From the IMG/VR virus record IMGVR_UViG_3300004807_001879, positions 1-40,320 of that record: a stretch of DNA of 40,320 bases. The stretch is one strand, 5' to 3'. Every line of letters begins with the position of its first letter. Within the stretch, counting starts at the first letter, position 1. The translations under genes and the position numbers were made by a program. This DNA is from a virus. The notes beneath the pieces are model-generated. The model saw only the letters and a program-made list of their open reading frames with translations, had not been told where the DNA came from and did not search any database. Positions 16,838 through 24,871 of this stretch are shown here, piece after piece.

Positions 16838-17158
16838 TTAACTCAATGTTACGTTGGCCCATTTGGTGCCATTATAAACTTGTATATTGCCCGAAGTGTA
16901 ATTATAAACTGTCATACCCGGTGCAGGAGTTGCAATAGAGTTTACTTGACTAGTTGTAAGATTTGCAAACTGCAATACACTAGATAAAGTAATAGTTGTA
17001 AAACTAGCATTACTAGATATTGAATTTTGCAAGGAATTAACGGCAGTAACTACGTTACTAAAACTGTTATTGACTTTGATAAATGCTGCCTGGATGGTAT
17101 CGCCAGTGCCATCATTAGCAGTTGTTCCTGTGAAAACGGGTGAAATTGTTACGCTCAT
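16838..17158 (-). CDS. Small fibre-type structural protein
   Basis: A 106-residue protein. TTANDGTGDTIQAAFIKVNNSF (given in part) is the same N-terminal module as in the next upstream gene (NPGDGTGDPLRTAFETINSNF), the form NDGTGD-x5-AF-x3-N-x-F. The C-terminal YNGTKWANVTLS looks like a beta-strand tip. Probably a minor tail component or fibre attachment protein. It has its own late promoter. Confidence 0.68.
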   Translation of the reverse strand: MSVTISPVFTGTTANDGTGDTIQAAFIKVNNSFSNVVTAVNSLQNSISSNASFTTITLSSVLQFANLTTSQVNSIATPAPGMTVYNYTSGNIQVYNGTKWANVTLS

Positions 17159-17180
17159 AGACTAATTACCTAATATACAG

Positions 17181-17187
17181 TATTTAG
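17181..17187 (-). promoter_or_regulatory. Late promoter (CTAAATA) for the 17158 gene
   Basis: Minus-strand CTAAATACTGTATATTAGG; the box lies 22 nt before the ATG. Confidence 0.6.
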
Positions 17188-17199
17188 CCAATGAGAACT

Positions 17200-17517
17200 T
17201 TATAAATTGCCGGCTTTTAGTCTTGCGGCGATTTGATCTAGGGCTTGACTCACAGTATAAACCGGACTTGACCAGTTTGAGGTATTGCCCATGGTATAGG
17301 CCTGACCAATGACATTTGCCCCGATAATATCATTGACGGTTAGAACAATATTGCCGGTGCGTCCTGCCACTGTGGTCACTGGTGCTGTAACTGTGACATT
17401 GCCCGAGGCAATATTTGCAAAATTACTGTTTATTGTTTCAAAGGCTGTGCGTAAAGGATCGCCGGTTCCGTCGCCGGGATTTGTGCCTACATTTACGTTA
17501 CCAAAGGGATATGTCAT
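17200..17517 (-). CDS. Small fibre-type structural protein
   Basis: A 105-residue protein with GDGTGDPLRTAFETINSNFA (about residues 15-34), then VAGRTGNIVLTVNDI, a motif repeated in phage fibre proteins, and a final helix ALDQIAARLKAGNL. It is a paralogue of the 106-residue neighbour in its first third. A late promoter precedes it. Confidence 0.7.
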   Translation of the reverse strand: MTYPFGNVNVGTNPGDGTGDPLRTAFETINSNFANIASGNVTVTAPVTTVAGRTGNIVLTVNDIIGANVIGQAYTMGNTSNWSSPVYTVSQALDQIAARLKAGNL

Positions 17518-17537
17518 AAAATACTACCTAATAGTAG

Positions 17538-17544
17538 TATTTAG
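17538..17544 (-). promoter_or_regulatory. Late promoter (CTAAATA) for the 17517 gene
   Basis: Minus-strand CTAAATACTACTATTAGG, with the box 20 nt before the ATG. The arrangement matches the one at 17181. Confidence 0.6.
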
Positions 17545-17547
17545 CAG

Positions 17548-17874
17548 TTAGTACGGATTAAAACTGCTGCCGCAACCGCAGGTGGTCTCGGCGTTGGGGT
17601 TTTTGATGCTGAAACTTGCGCCCATTAAATCGTCTTTGTAGTCGATCTCGGCCCCGGTTAGATATTGCATACTCATTGAATCTACTAGAATTTCTACTCC
17701 TGATTCATTTAGTGTGAAATCATCTTCGTTTACGGCTTCGTCTAGAGTAAATCCATAACTCATGCCCGAACATCCGCCGCCCTGTACAAATACTCTGAGT
17801 TTGACGTCGGGGTTATTTTCTTCTGCAAGAATGTCTCGTAGTTTAACGGTTGCATTTTCTGTTATTGTAATCAT
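17548..17874 (-). CDS. A-type iron-sulfur carrier (ErpA/IscA/HesB family)
   Basis: A 108-residue protein of standard family length. The three ligand cysteines are present: Cys35 in [11 protein letters not shown] and Cys99/Cys101 in TTCGCGSSF. It would carry or deliver Fe-S clusters in the cytoplasm, for example to the radical SAM or CDGSH-like proteins of this phage or to host enzymes. The start overlaps the superoxide dismutase stop by 4 nt. Confidence 0.93.
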   Translation of the reverse strand: MITITENATVKLRDILAEENNPDVKLRVFVQGGGCSGMSYGFTLDEAVNEDDFTLNESGVEILVDSMSMQYLTGAEIDYKDDLMGASFSIKNPNAETTCGCGSSFNPY

Positions 17875-18416
17875 AGTCGTCTGTTAATAGCATCCCAATC
17901 CATGATGCGCCATAAGTTGTCTAGGTATTTTTCCTTGTTTGAGCCATAGTCATTGACCCAAGCATGTTCCCACCAATCAACTAATAGTGCAATGTCGGTG
18001 CGTTTTTGATGGTTGTGTATGGTTTTAATTGCGCCACTTTTGCTGAGATAGATCCAATTACTGCCCTGTAATTTCATTGCTTGTTCTTTGAATTTTTCTT
18101 TGAAGTCAATGAAACTTTTGTGATTGCGTGTCATTAAGTTCAGTATGGCGCCACGTGGCTGACTGGTTCTGGGACTGCGAAATTGTGCAAACCATATGGC
18201 ATGTAAAAATGCTCCGGCTTCGTTAAATCCAGGATCACCTTCGTGTTTGTTGTAGCGATCCACATAGCCTTTGTACAACTTGCCGTAATGCAAATCTATA
18301 GTGGCTTGACTCATTACCGGCGCAAGTGCGCTCTTGGCATAAGGCAATGAAATTTGCTCGAGCTCTTGTTTGTTTTTGGCTTCTAATAGGTCTAGGGTTT
18401 GTCTAATGTCGTTCAT
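17871..18416 (-). CDS. Fe/Mn superoxide dismutase
   Basis: A 181-residue protein, slightly shorter than host SodB (about 193). The four metal ligands can be placed as His43 (IDLHYGKLY), His72 ([13 protein letters not shown]), Asp147 and His151 ([10 protein letters not shown]). The usual NxxFxHxxFW helix is altered to [10 protein letters not shown]. It dismutates superoxide in the cytoplasm. It is coupled to the Fe-S carrier downstream. The ATG is 4 nt after a late-type box that overlaps the infA stop, so a leaderless late transcript is possible besides readthrough from the promoter at 19073. Confidence 0.9.
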   Translation of the reverse strand: MNDIRQTLDLLEAKNKQELEQISLPYAKSALAPVMSQATIDLHYGKLYKGYVDRYNKHEGDPGFNEAGAFLHAIWFAQFRSPRTSQPRGAILNLMTRNHKSFIDFKEKFKEQAMKLQGSNWIYLSKSGAIKTIHNHQKRTDIALLVDWWEHAWVNDYGSNKEKYLDNLWRIMDWDAINRRL

Positions 18417-18419
18417 ACA

Positions 18420-18638
18420 TTATTTATTGCGATACACCACTCGCCCGCGATTCATATCGTAAGGCGACATTTCGATTTCGACACGATCGCCTAATAATAT
18501 GCGTATATTATTTTGTCTAAGTTTACCACCAATTGTGGCCATGACCCGGTGTTGGTTCTCCAACACAATTCTGAACATGGCATTGGGAAGAACTTCTTCC
18601 ACAACGCCGGCCATTCTAATTAAATCTTCTTTGCTCAA
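18420..18638 (-). CDS. infA: Translation initiation factor IF-1
   Basis: A 72-residue protein, exactly the length of bacterial IF-1. It keeps [46 protein letters not shown] and the final [15 protein letters not shown], the OB-fold signature of IF-1. IF-1 binds the 30S A site and controls initiation-complete assembly. The sequence differs from host-type IF-1 at many positions (for example RQNN for RMNY), so it looks phage-adapted rather than recently captured. It lies between the dismutase and a conserved phage gene. Confidence 0.95.
   Translation of the reverse strand: MSKEDLIRMAGVVEEVLPNAMFRIVLENQHRVMATIGGKLRQNNIRILLGDRVEIEMSPYDMNRGRVVYRNK
18421..18427 (-). promoter_or_regulatory. Late-type box directly before the superoxide dismutase ATG
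   Basis: Minus-strand ATAAATA then ATGT then the ATG at 18416. It overlaps the infA stop codon, so part of the match is forced by coding sequence. Confidence 0.35.
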
Positions 18639-18645
18639 TGTTTTA

Positions 18646-19041
18646 TTATCTCCTCATTTTACTTATCTCCACAGCCTCATCGTTGGAGAATACTGGTACA
18701 GCATTTGACTTGTGCATGGTACCAATGCCTAATATCTTGGTGCCGGTGTACTGCGGAATGGCCTTGCTGGCCACTGCACCACTGTGTCCGGTGTCGCGAC
18801 TGGCAATCTCGTGCCCTGTACTACGACCCACAGGAGTTGACAGTTTGTAAGTCAGTGCCGGAGCCTTCATTGCACGATTTACTTTCTTGGCTTCAATTTC
18901 GGCACCTTGGCGTTTGAGCAATTCTTTCCATTCTGCAGTCAAACGCTCGTGCTCGCGTTTGGCTTCTGAGCTTTTAAATTTCATTTTACCTTTACGTTTA
19001 CCTACTGTGCTGAGCCAAGGGCCTTCTAAATGCATGGTCAT
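18646..19041 (-). CDS. Conserved tailed-phage protein of unknown function
   Basis: A 131-residue basic protein. [19 protein letters not shown] near the start and [20 protein letters not shown] near the end recur in many T4-type environmental phages. The middle is a charged helix (about 25-55). No catalytic residues are evident; a DNA- or virion-associated role is possible. The start may be ATG 19041 or 19035. First gene behind the 19073 promoter. Confidence 0.8.
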   Translation of the reverse strand: MTMHLEGPWLSTVGKRKGKMKFKSSEAKREHERLTAEWKELLKRQGAEIEAKKVNRAMKAPALTYKLSTPVGRSTGHEIASRDTGHSGAVASKAIPQYTGTKILGIGTMHKSNAVPVFSNDEAVEISKMRR

Positions 19042-19072
19042 AGTGTCACCTATATTAGTACGTCAGAAATTA

Positions 19073-19123
19073 ATTATAGCAGATCTGTCATTATCGAGCA
19101 AATCACTGTTGTATTTTTGCAAC
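19073..19123 (-). promoter_or_regulatory. Sigma70 promoter with GTTG-N8-CAAC dyad, for 19041-17548 operon
   Basis: Minus strand: dyad at 19108-19123, 6 bp, TTGCTC (19096-19101), 17-bp spacer carrying AATG, TATAAT (19073-19078). It drives the conserved protein, IF-1, dismutase and Fe-S carrier. Confidence 0.8.
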
Positions 19124-19124
19124 A

Positions 19125-19787
19125 CTACCATTTTAGGGATTCACCATTGTAACCAAGGAATTGACCCGAATCTTTGATGGTTAATTTTTCAATTTCGGAA
19201 AGCATTAGTGCAACACTTTCCGAAACTTCTAGATCGGCTTGATCTCCGCCCATGTCGGTTTTGACCCATCCCGGATTCATTACCGACATAACAATATCGG
19301 GATAGTTGTTTGATGCACTTTTAACGGCCATGTTTAGTGCTGCCTTAGACACACGATAAATCCATCCCGTACTGCCCTTTGCAGATTCTATACTGGCCAA
19401 TTCACTACTGATAAAAATAAATTTACCCCGGGGCTTGACAAGCTCGGCCAGTAACGGTATAGACTGCATGGCACCCAATACATTGGTGTGCATGACCAAA
19501 TCAAAATCGCTGGCGGTTGGCAATTGTCTAGCATTATCAACAGTGCCGTATACTCCGGCTACGTATACAATCAAGTCAAACTCGACATCTTGTATTTGTT
19601 GCCGTAAGTGAGTAATGCAGGCAGTATCGGTTACATCTACATTGATCGAAACCATGCCCTGTGCAATTAAATGATTCAATGCGAGTCGATCTCGGGCAGT
19701 GGCATAAACTGTGTGGTCTTTAGCTAACGACTGTGCCATTTCTAGACCAATGCCTCTAGATGCTCCAATTACCAATGCTGTTTTCAT
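19125..19787 (-). CDS. Short-chain dehydrogenase/reductase
   Basis: From ATG 19787 (overlapping the amidinotransferase stop as ATGA) this is 220 residues, a classical SDR. ALVIGASRGIG is the NAD(P)-binding loop, YVAGVYG replaces the usual NNAG, FIFISSELAS gives the catalytic Ser, and YRVSK the Tyr-x3-Lys pair; MNPGWVKTDMGG is the typical PG motif. The substrate is unknown. Coupling to the amidinotransferases suggests a short biosynthetic route for a guanidino or amino compound. Confidence 0.85.
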   Translation of the reverse strand: MKTALVIGASRGIGLEMAQSLAKDHTVYATARDRLALNHLIAQGMVSINVDVTDTACITHLRQQIQDVEFDLIVYVAGVYGTVDNARQLPTASDFDLVMHTNVLGAMQSIPLLAELVKPRGKFIFISSELASIESAKGSTGWIYRVSKAALNMAVKSASNNYPDIVMSVMNPGWVKTDMGGDQADLEVSESVALMLSEIEKLTIKDSGQFLGYNGESLKW

Positions 19788-20788
19788 GTTCGTCCGGGCC
19801 AATAATCAACACAATCTCCACTGCGTCTAATGTCTGTGGTCAAACAATGTATGCCACCGTCCCAAAAACTTCTACAACGAAAATCAATCACGTGCGGAGT
19901 AATTCCCAAGGACTCGAGTTTCCTCAAAGCAGTTTCGTCTTCGTTGATGCAGATCAAATTCTTTTCGTCTACAATCAACATATTAACTTCAAATACAGTT
20001 TCTTTGAAATCACCGATCCAGTCTGCGGCTCGGTTTAAAATGTGTTGATTAAAAACTGCATTGTCCACTCCCGGCAACCACCATTTGCCGTTAAAGCCGT
20101 TATTGTATTTTGCACGATTGACTGTGGTATCTTTAAGATAATAAACTTCCCAACCAGGGAAACTGTCAGAATAAGAATCAAAATAGTGTGTGCTAAAGAT
20201 ATAACCCGGCTTGATCGGACAAAATATTGCATCGTTATGTCCGCCGGTTTTGATCAAATGCACACGATACTCTTGCGAGAACTTTTCTGCAACTTTTTCT
20301 ATTTCCGGAGAATGATGCTCGATAAACAAGTCTCGACCCACTCGTGTCACACTTGGTGGATTCATGAAACACAACGGGTCTGGAGATTTAGAAAATCTAT
20401 TCAGTACTTGTACATCTCCGCCGTGTTCTCGATAGTGATCCAATGTGTCCTGCCAGGGTTCAACATTATGCCCTTGTGGAATAAGATAAAGAGTTTTGCC
20501 CAAAGCAATCACATAGTCTCGTGGACAAATAGGAGGCTTGACTAGATTGTTGGTATAATCCATATAGTCTTGCGGATTATTACTAAATTTCGGTCTACGT
20601 ACTGTGACTCCCAATTCAGTCAACTTGTTTTCCAGCAAGTTTAGATCGTGTTTGGTCCACTCGGTTATTTGATAAAAAGAATCACGAACTTCGGGACTTA
20701 AATGATCGTAGAAATGTGCAGGATAAGTATCGCCAACCAATACTTCTTCCAAGGGTTGAAATCCCGAATAACTGGAAATAATGCTCAT
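19784..20788 (-). CDS. Glycine/inosamine-amidinotransferase-like enzyme A (pentein fold)
   Basis: From ATG 20788 (ATGA overlap with the DUF6614-like gene) this is 334 residues. GGIHCLTTDIRR near the end places the catalytic Cys in the arginine:glycine amidinotransferase GG-x-HC signature. KTGGHNDAIFCP (about 185) supplies the catalytic His with its Asp. The N-terminus EEVLVGDTYPAHFYD and the GKWWLPGVD segment match the same family. It would move an amidino group from arginine to an amine acceptor through an amidino-Cys intermediate. Acceptor unknown. The paralogue lies two genes upstream. Confidence 0.85.
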   Translation of the reverse strand: MSIISSYSGFQPLEEVLVGDTYPAHFYDHLSPEVRDSFYQITEWTKHDLNLLENKLTELGVTVRRPKFSNNPQDYMDYTNNLVKPPICPRDYVIALGKTLYLIPQGHNVEPWQDTLDHYREHGGDVQVLNRFSKSPDPLCFMNPPSVTRVGRDLFIEHHSPEIEKVAEKFSQEYRVHLIKTGGHNDAIFCPIKPGYIFSTHYFDSYSDSFPGWEVYYLKDTTVNRAKYNNGFNGKWWLPGVDNAVFNQHILNRAADWIGDFKETVFEVNMLIVDEKNLICINEDETALRKLESLGITPHVIDFRCRSFWDGGIHCLTTDIRRSGDCVDYWPGRT

Positions 20789-21111
20789 AGATTGTCGGGC
20801 CAATCTCTAAAATAAGCATGTTGTAGATTTTCTGCAAATCTATTAAAACTCACATGCTTGGCTTCTAGTTCGCCCTCTAAGGGAGCAACACGTTGAAAAG
20901 CCGTTTCCAATTGTGTCATATCCCGAAACTCCATCATGATATGCCATTCGGGAATGTCCATGCTACGGAATCCCATTTTACAACGTGTTACTCTATAGCT
21001 CTCCATTTTGCCTTCATGGACCAAATGATCCAAGAAACTTCGCATGTTGTTGACCCAGTCAAGGTCTTTGATATCGCCTTTTTTATCACACCAAACGTGA
21101 TAGATGTCCAT
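20785..21111 (-). CDS. DUF6614-like small protein
   Basis: A 108-residue protein of likely ferredoxin-like (alpha-beta) fold. MDIYHVWCDKKGDIKDLDW, RVTRCKMGFR and EWHIMMEFRDMTQLETAF resemble the DUF6614 family as I recall it. It sits between the two amidinotransferases with 1-nt gap and ATGA overlap, so it is probably a partner, accessory or monooxygenase-like enzyme of the same pathway. Function unknown. Confidence 0.65.
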   Translation of the reverse strand: MDIYHVWCDKKGDIKDLDWVNNMRSFLDHLVHEGKMESYRVTRCKMGFRSMDIPEWHIMMEFRDMTQLETAFQRVAPLEGELEAKHVSFNRFAENLQHAYFRDWPDNL

Positions 21112-21112
21112 G

Positions 21113-22264
21113 TTATCGCCTTTCTGGAAAATAATCTTTTATTGTGCCTTCTCGATGTACGTCGCTGGTTATACAATGCAGTCCGCCATCCCAAAAATAT
21201 CTGTGTCTAAAATTAACCACGTGTGGTGTTACTCTGTGACGTTCAAATGCATCAAAAACTTTTTTATTGTAATTATTACAGATAACGTTGTGTTCGTCAA
21301 TGACTAACATGTTCACATCAAAAACTGTTTCTTCTACATAACCAACCCAATGCGTCAACCAACTTTCAACAAACTCGGTAAATTCATTGTTTAGCTCTTC
21401 CCCGGGAACCCACCATTTGCCTGCATTTTTTTCTTTTAATTTTAAAAAATCTTTTACCTGTGTCCAACTTTGTCCCGGAAGATAAACAACTTCCCACTCG
21501 GGATATGTTTCGGCGTATGTGGGCACATCATTGAGACTCACAATCAATCCCGGTTTGACCGGACAGTATGTACCATCACTGTGCCCGCCAGTGTCGACTA
21601 TGTGACATCTATAGTCGAGGAACATTGAAGAATATTTGTTTTTTAATTTTATTAAATCAAGTCCGTAACTTTCGGTGCCAAAATACAAGTCGTTGCCAAT
21701 TCGAGACACAGTTGCACTATTGATACCTTTGTTCAAAATAACATTGTTGGTGCTTTTAATTTTTTCTATTACCGTGGTCCACGGACTTTCGATCACAATA
21801 TTAATATCTGGTTTGTATTTGAGTATTTCGTCCTTGATAAATTCGGGCAATTTATCAAATTCATTTTTGTCACTTGGAGGATCTAGTGGCCAATCACTGC
21901 CCCTCCATTCTTGCCATTTATTTCTTTCTATATATTCTCTTGAAAAATTATCATCATCTACATAAAAAGTCGATCCAATCATGGCCGAATAATCTCGCGG
22001 AGTCATTGGCGGGCGTTGTATTGTGTTGTGTTTATACACATAGTCTCGGTAATCGATCGATTTAAATGATGGTCGTAATACTTCAACACCAAAAGACTGC
22101 AACAACTTTATTAATTTTTGATAGTCTTCTTCGGTCTCTTGAGCTATGCGCTCCATTACTGCACGTACTCTAGTATTTGTAATAAAATTATAAAATTCTG
22201 GAGGGTAGCTCTGTCCCACCATGCAGACTTTCAATGGATCCCAATGTTGGTATACACTATACAT
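21113..22264 (-). CDS. Glycine/inosamine-amidinotransferase-like enzyme B (pentein fold)
   Basis: A 383-residue paralogue of enzyme A with insertions, mainly around residues 100-170. The catalytic Cys is in GGLHCITSDVHR near the C-terminus and the His in DTGGHSDGTYCPVKPG. PPMTPRDYSAMIG and GKWWVPGEELN align with PPICPRDYVIALG and GKWWLPGVD of A. Two such enzymes in one operon recall pathways with two amidino-transfer steps (as in streptidine formation), but no aminocyclitol genes are present. ATG follows the stop of the transferase-like gene by overlap at 22264. Confidence 0.85.
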   Translation of the reverse strand: MYSVYQHWDPLKVCMVGQSYPPEFYNFITNTRVRAVMERIAQETEEDYQKLIKLLQSFGVEVLRPSFKSIDYRDYVYKHNTIQRPPMTPRDYSAMIGSTFYVDDDNFSREYIERNKWQEWRGSDWPLDPPSDKNEFDKLPEFIKDEILKYKPDINIVIESPWTTVIEKIKSTNNVILNKGINSATVSRIGNDLYFGTESYGLDLIKLKNKYSSMFLDYRCHIVDTGGHSDGTYCPVKPGLIVSLNDVPTYAETYPEWEVVYLPGQSWTQVKDFLKLKEKNAGKWWVPGEELNNEFTEFVESWLTHWVGYVEETVFDVNMLVIDEHNVICNNYNKKVFDAFERHRVTPHVVNFRHRYFWDGGLHCITSDVHREGTIKDYFPERR

Positions 22265-22677
22265 TAAATTGGTCCTAGGACTTCGTACCCGTCAAATTGG
22301 CGCTTATATTCTGCATCTTGTCCTAGATATAGATATCGAAATCCTCGTGCTTTATAAACAGCACATTCATTTTCGAGACTGACTATGCCCAATCGATATT
22401 CTGGATTCTTATAATCCCATGCAAATTGCACACACTCGGCGTTGTCTTGATCCCAGCACCTAATCAAACTAAACCCAATCAAGCCACTGTCGTAATAGCC
22501 AATTATTTCCATGGTGTTGTCAACGAACAGGGGCATCACACTCGAGAATTGTTTATATCTACAGTATTTGATATAAATTTCATTTAATTCTGCGTAGTCG
22601 CGAATGGTTAAATATTTAAATTTATCTGTATGTGTGTAATTGGTTTTTGATAAGTCTATTCTAGCGAACTTCATCAT
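22264..22677 (-). CDS. GNAT-like acyl/aminoacyl-transferase domain protein
   Basis: A 137-residue protein. The C-terminal half (FAWDYKNPEYRLGIVSL, then YKARGFRYLYLGQDAEYKRQF) resembles the GNAT-fold second half of arginyl/leucyl-tRNA-protein transferases (ATE/Bpt), where RSLG and YYLGYY-x-YK motifs occur. It lacks their Cys-containing N-terminal domain. It could transfer an aminoacyl or acyl group to the amidinotransferase product; this is inference. It overlaps the preceding gene by 17 nt. Confidence 0.58.
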   Translation of the reverse strand: MMKFARIDLSKTNYTHTDKFKYLTIRDYAELNEIYIKYCRYKQFSSVMPLFVDNTMEIIGYYDSGLIGFSLIRCWDQDNAECVQFAWDYKNPEYRLGIVSLENECAVYKARGFRYLYLGQDAEYKRQFDGYEVLGPI

Positions 22678-23164
22678 GTATATATCGCCAACTCACAACC
22701 GAGTCTAAAGAAGCTTGGTCCCAAGAATCATAATAGCCTTGTGATCTTAATTTGTCTGCGGCTTGGTTTAATTGATCCAATCGTTGCACAATCAATAACC
22801 CACAGTGACCAAAGTTCATTTTTACACCATTGACATATTCAGGTCCGTTGGGATGATCTTCCAAGACAACATAGTCGAGTGGCATTAATTTTTTATTTAA
22901 ATATCCAACAGTTTCTTGTAGTGTAACAACATCAATTTGTTCATGATCAAAATAGATCACAACAACTTCCATAGAGTCTAAGTCTGACAAACAATTATTG
23001 GTATCTGTGTACAAATCGTTAGCATTACTTTTAATTATTTTGATTTTATTGTTTATTCTCGCAGCTCTTGCAAACGGGCACGGAGCAAAATTACCTAATT
23101 TGGGGTTAGGTACTTCAACGAAGGATTGCATCCATTCGTTGATCTTAGTCGTCATATCCTTCAT
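22661..23164 (-). CDS. Unknown protein linked to amidinotransferase operon
   Basis: From ATG 23164, with AGGTGG 9 nt upstream, this is 167 residues. NPKLGNFAPCPFARAAR (about 20-36) has a CPFA motif, and MEVVVIYFDHEQID and CGLLIVQRLDQL are buried-strand candidates of an alpha/beta fold. From memory CPFA near the start also occurs in DUF1415, but the rest is not clearly that family. It overlaps the upstream gene by about 20 nt and the transferase-like gene by 17 nt. Confidence 0.6.
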   Translation of the reverse strand: MKDMTTKINEWMQSFVEVPNPKLGNFAPCPFARAARINNKIKIIKSNANDLYTDTNNCLSDLDSMEVVVIYFDHEQIDVVTLQETVGYLNKKLMPLDYVVLEDHPNGPEYVNGVKMNFGHCGLLIVQRLDQLNQAADKLRSQGYYDSWDQASLDSVVSWRYIHDEVR

Positions 23165-23519
23165 ATAATGGCACCACCTTTTTGATTTTTTGCATGTCGT
23201 TGACACTATTACGTATTACTGTAGATAAATTTAACGCAGCTTGTTTACTTAGTATCAAAGTACTTTCTTGTCGAACATATCCACGTGTCAACATGGCCCA
23301 AATTTGACGCCAACGATCAAGTCTGTACCACGGGCTAGTTGTTTCTACATAAAATGTCACTGTGACGTTTTGCAGTTCCGCATCCGATTCGTCGCCGACT
23401 TCGATCCACATCTGCGGATAATGTTCACGCCCACCGCATTCGCAGGCAATTGTATAACTTCGGGCATCGCCCCAGTTTCGGTCTAGCATAATTCCTTGTG
23501 CAGGTGTTTGAGGTTTCAT
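23145..23519 (-). CDS. Conserved T4-type phage protein of unknown function
   Basis: From ATG 23519 (ATGA overlap with the micro-ORF upstream, AGGA nearby) this is 124 residues. LDRNWGDARSYTIACECGG, VTVTFYVETTSPWYRL and ILSKQAALNLSTVI recur in small proteins of marine T4-type phages. Two Cys in ACECGG may bind a metal. Function unknown. Confidence 0.72.
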   Translation of the reverse strand: MKPQTPAQGIMLDRNWGDARSYTIACECGGREHYPQMWIEVGDESDAELQNVTVTFYVETTSPWYRLDRWRQIWAMLTRGYVRQESTLILSKQAALNLSTVIRNSVNDMQKIKKVVPLYEGYDD

Positions 23520-23620
23520 CTTGAATATCCTATAGTGGTATGATTGAAGTATTTTGGGGGTAGGTTTTGGCAAGCCATTAGTGCCACAATGCTTAAAAAT
23601 ATCAACAATTCTCGCATCAT
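23516..23620 (-). CDS. 34-residue putative lipoprotein
   Basis: A very small ORF with ATGA overlaps at both ends. The N-terminus MMRELLIFLSIVALMAC is a short signal peptide ending in a lipobox (L-M-A-C, Cys17), followed by QNLPPKYFNHTT. The exact fit between coupled neighbours makes it likely real. An outer-membrane lipoprotein of lysis (o-spanin-like) is one idea, without a visible i-spanin partner. Confidence 0.5.
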   Translation of the reverse strand: MMRELLIFLSIVALMACQNLPPKYFNHTTIGYSR

Positions 23621-24012
23621 TTATTGATTACTTTTTCTGCCAACATCTTGCCAATCTCGTCGGGATCTTTAATTTCCCGCATTTTGAAATCGGGTCCGGC
23701 CATGTAATATTTCTCGCTGACAAGAAATATATGATCTCGCCAACGTGCCTTTAGTCCTTCAACTAATTCTTCATCATTACGTCCCTGTGTGATAAACACA
23801 TCGGTATTCTCATCAAAGAAGTAAATGACATCACCATGTTTCTCGCTTTTGACTGCATGTATAATGGAACTTAAATATTTCTTTACCTGTTCCCCAGTTT
23901 CACTTACGTCTTGTGCAAAGTCAAAAAACTCAAGTATAAACCTTGTTAGTTTGTAGGCTGCATAAAATATTAGTGCTTGGCCACAGGCCGTTACAAATTC
24001 ATTAAACTCCAT
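23617..24012 (-). CDS. Unknown protein with hydrophobic N-terminal segment
   Basis: A 131-residue protein. Residues about 8-32 (ACGQALIFYAAYKLTRFILEFF) form an amphipathic or weak membrane helix, then a mixed alpha/beta domain containing DVIYFFDENTDVFITQ. No family recognised. It lies 9 nt after the phosphoesterase gene and couples to the lipoprotein ORF by ATGA. Confidence 0.6.
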   Translation of the reverse strand: MEFNEFVTACGQALIFYAAYKLTRFILEFFDFAQDVSETGEQVKKYLSSIIHAVKSEKHGDVIYFFDENTDVFITQGRNDEELVEGLKARWRDHIFLVSEKYYMAGPDFKMREIKDPDEIGKMLAEKVINK

Positions 24013-24021
24013 CTTCGCTCC

Positions 24022-24870
24022 TTAAATGTCAAAACCAATTGTGGGATCAAACTCATCTGCTCGCTCTTCGTAATATTTATAACCACGGGGATTACAAATA
24101 ACTCTAGTACTACCAACCATATAGTCAAAGGTGTCATGTGTATGTCCATGCGTCCATACTCGGATCTCGGGATGATCTAAAATAAATTCACTTAGGTCAC
24201 TGCTGTAAGCGCCATTCATCAGCACATCCTTTTGGTACTTGGGCTTGGTGCTTAACTTGCTGGGACTATGATGCGTTACTACCACAACAGGCAGTGCGCC
24301 ACCTTCGCGAGCACGATTCTCTGCAAGAGCAGTAGTAAAATACTCTATGGTCCGTAAATGTTCTTGCACAGTCCGTTCGGGTTGCAGTCTATGATAATCA
24401 CCGGTGCGTTCATTAAGCATGGTAATTTGACGATAGTCATTCATAGCACCCTGCATGTGATACAGTGTCAGTGCATCCTGCCGGTTCATGTCGGTCCACA
24501 GTGTTGCACCCAAGAATAGTACACCATCAAGTTCTAAACTTTCTTTTTCCAACAAATACACATTGTCGGGCAGTTGACTTTTAATGTGTTCATAAGTTTT
24601 GTGAAACTGAAAGCGATAGTGCTCGTGATTGCCCATGACCATTATAACTTTGCGGTACTTGGCACTGCACTCTTCTAGAATAAATCTATAGTATCTATCG
24701 GGTCGCTTGTCCTCTTGCTCGTGTTCTAACAACACCATTTCGGGGTTGTATATTTCCTTTTTAAAGCTCTTGGCTTCAAATATATCGCCGGAGAGTATTA
24801 ACACATCACCTCCAGGCAATGTTAAATCTGCAAAATCAATGTGCAGGTCGCTGATTACATTTACTCTCAT
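24022..24870 (-). CDS. Calcineurin-like metallophosphoesterase
   Basis: From ATG 24870 (1 nt after the upstream stop) this is 282 residues. The five motifs are in order: ISDLHIDF (D-x-H), LSGDIFEA (GD), VMGNHEHY (GNHE), VVTHHSPS (H) and WTHGHTHDTFDY (GHxH). These bind two metals in phosphoesterases acting on nucleotides or nucleic acids. Similar enzymes are common in phages. Substrate unknown. Confidence 0.92.
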   Translation of the reverse strand: MRVNVISDLHIDFADLTLPGGDVLILSGDIFEAKSFKKEIYNPEMVLLEHEQEDKRPDRYYRFILEECSAKYRKVIMVMGNHEHYRFQFHKTYEHIKSQLPDNVYLLEKESLELDGVLFLGATLWTDMNRQDALTLYHMQGAMNDYRQITMLNERTGDYHRLQPERTVQEHLRTIEYFTTALAENRAREGGALPVVVVTHHSPSKLSTKPKYQKDVLMNGAYSSDLSEFILDHPEIRVWTHGHTHDTFDYMVGSTRVICNPRGYKYYEERADEFDPTIGFDI

Positions 24871-24871
24871 A

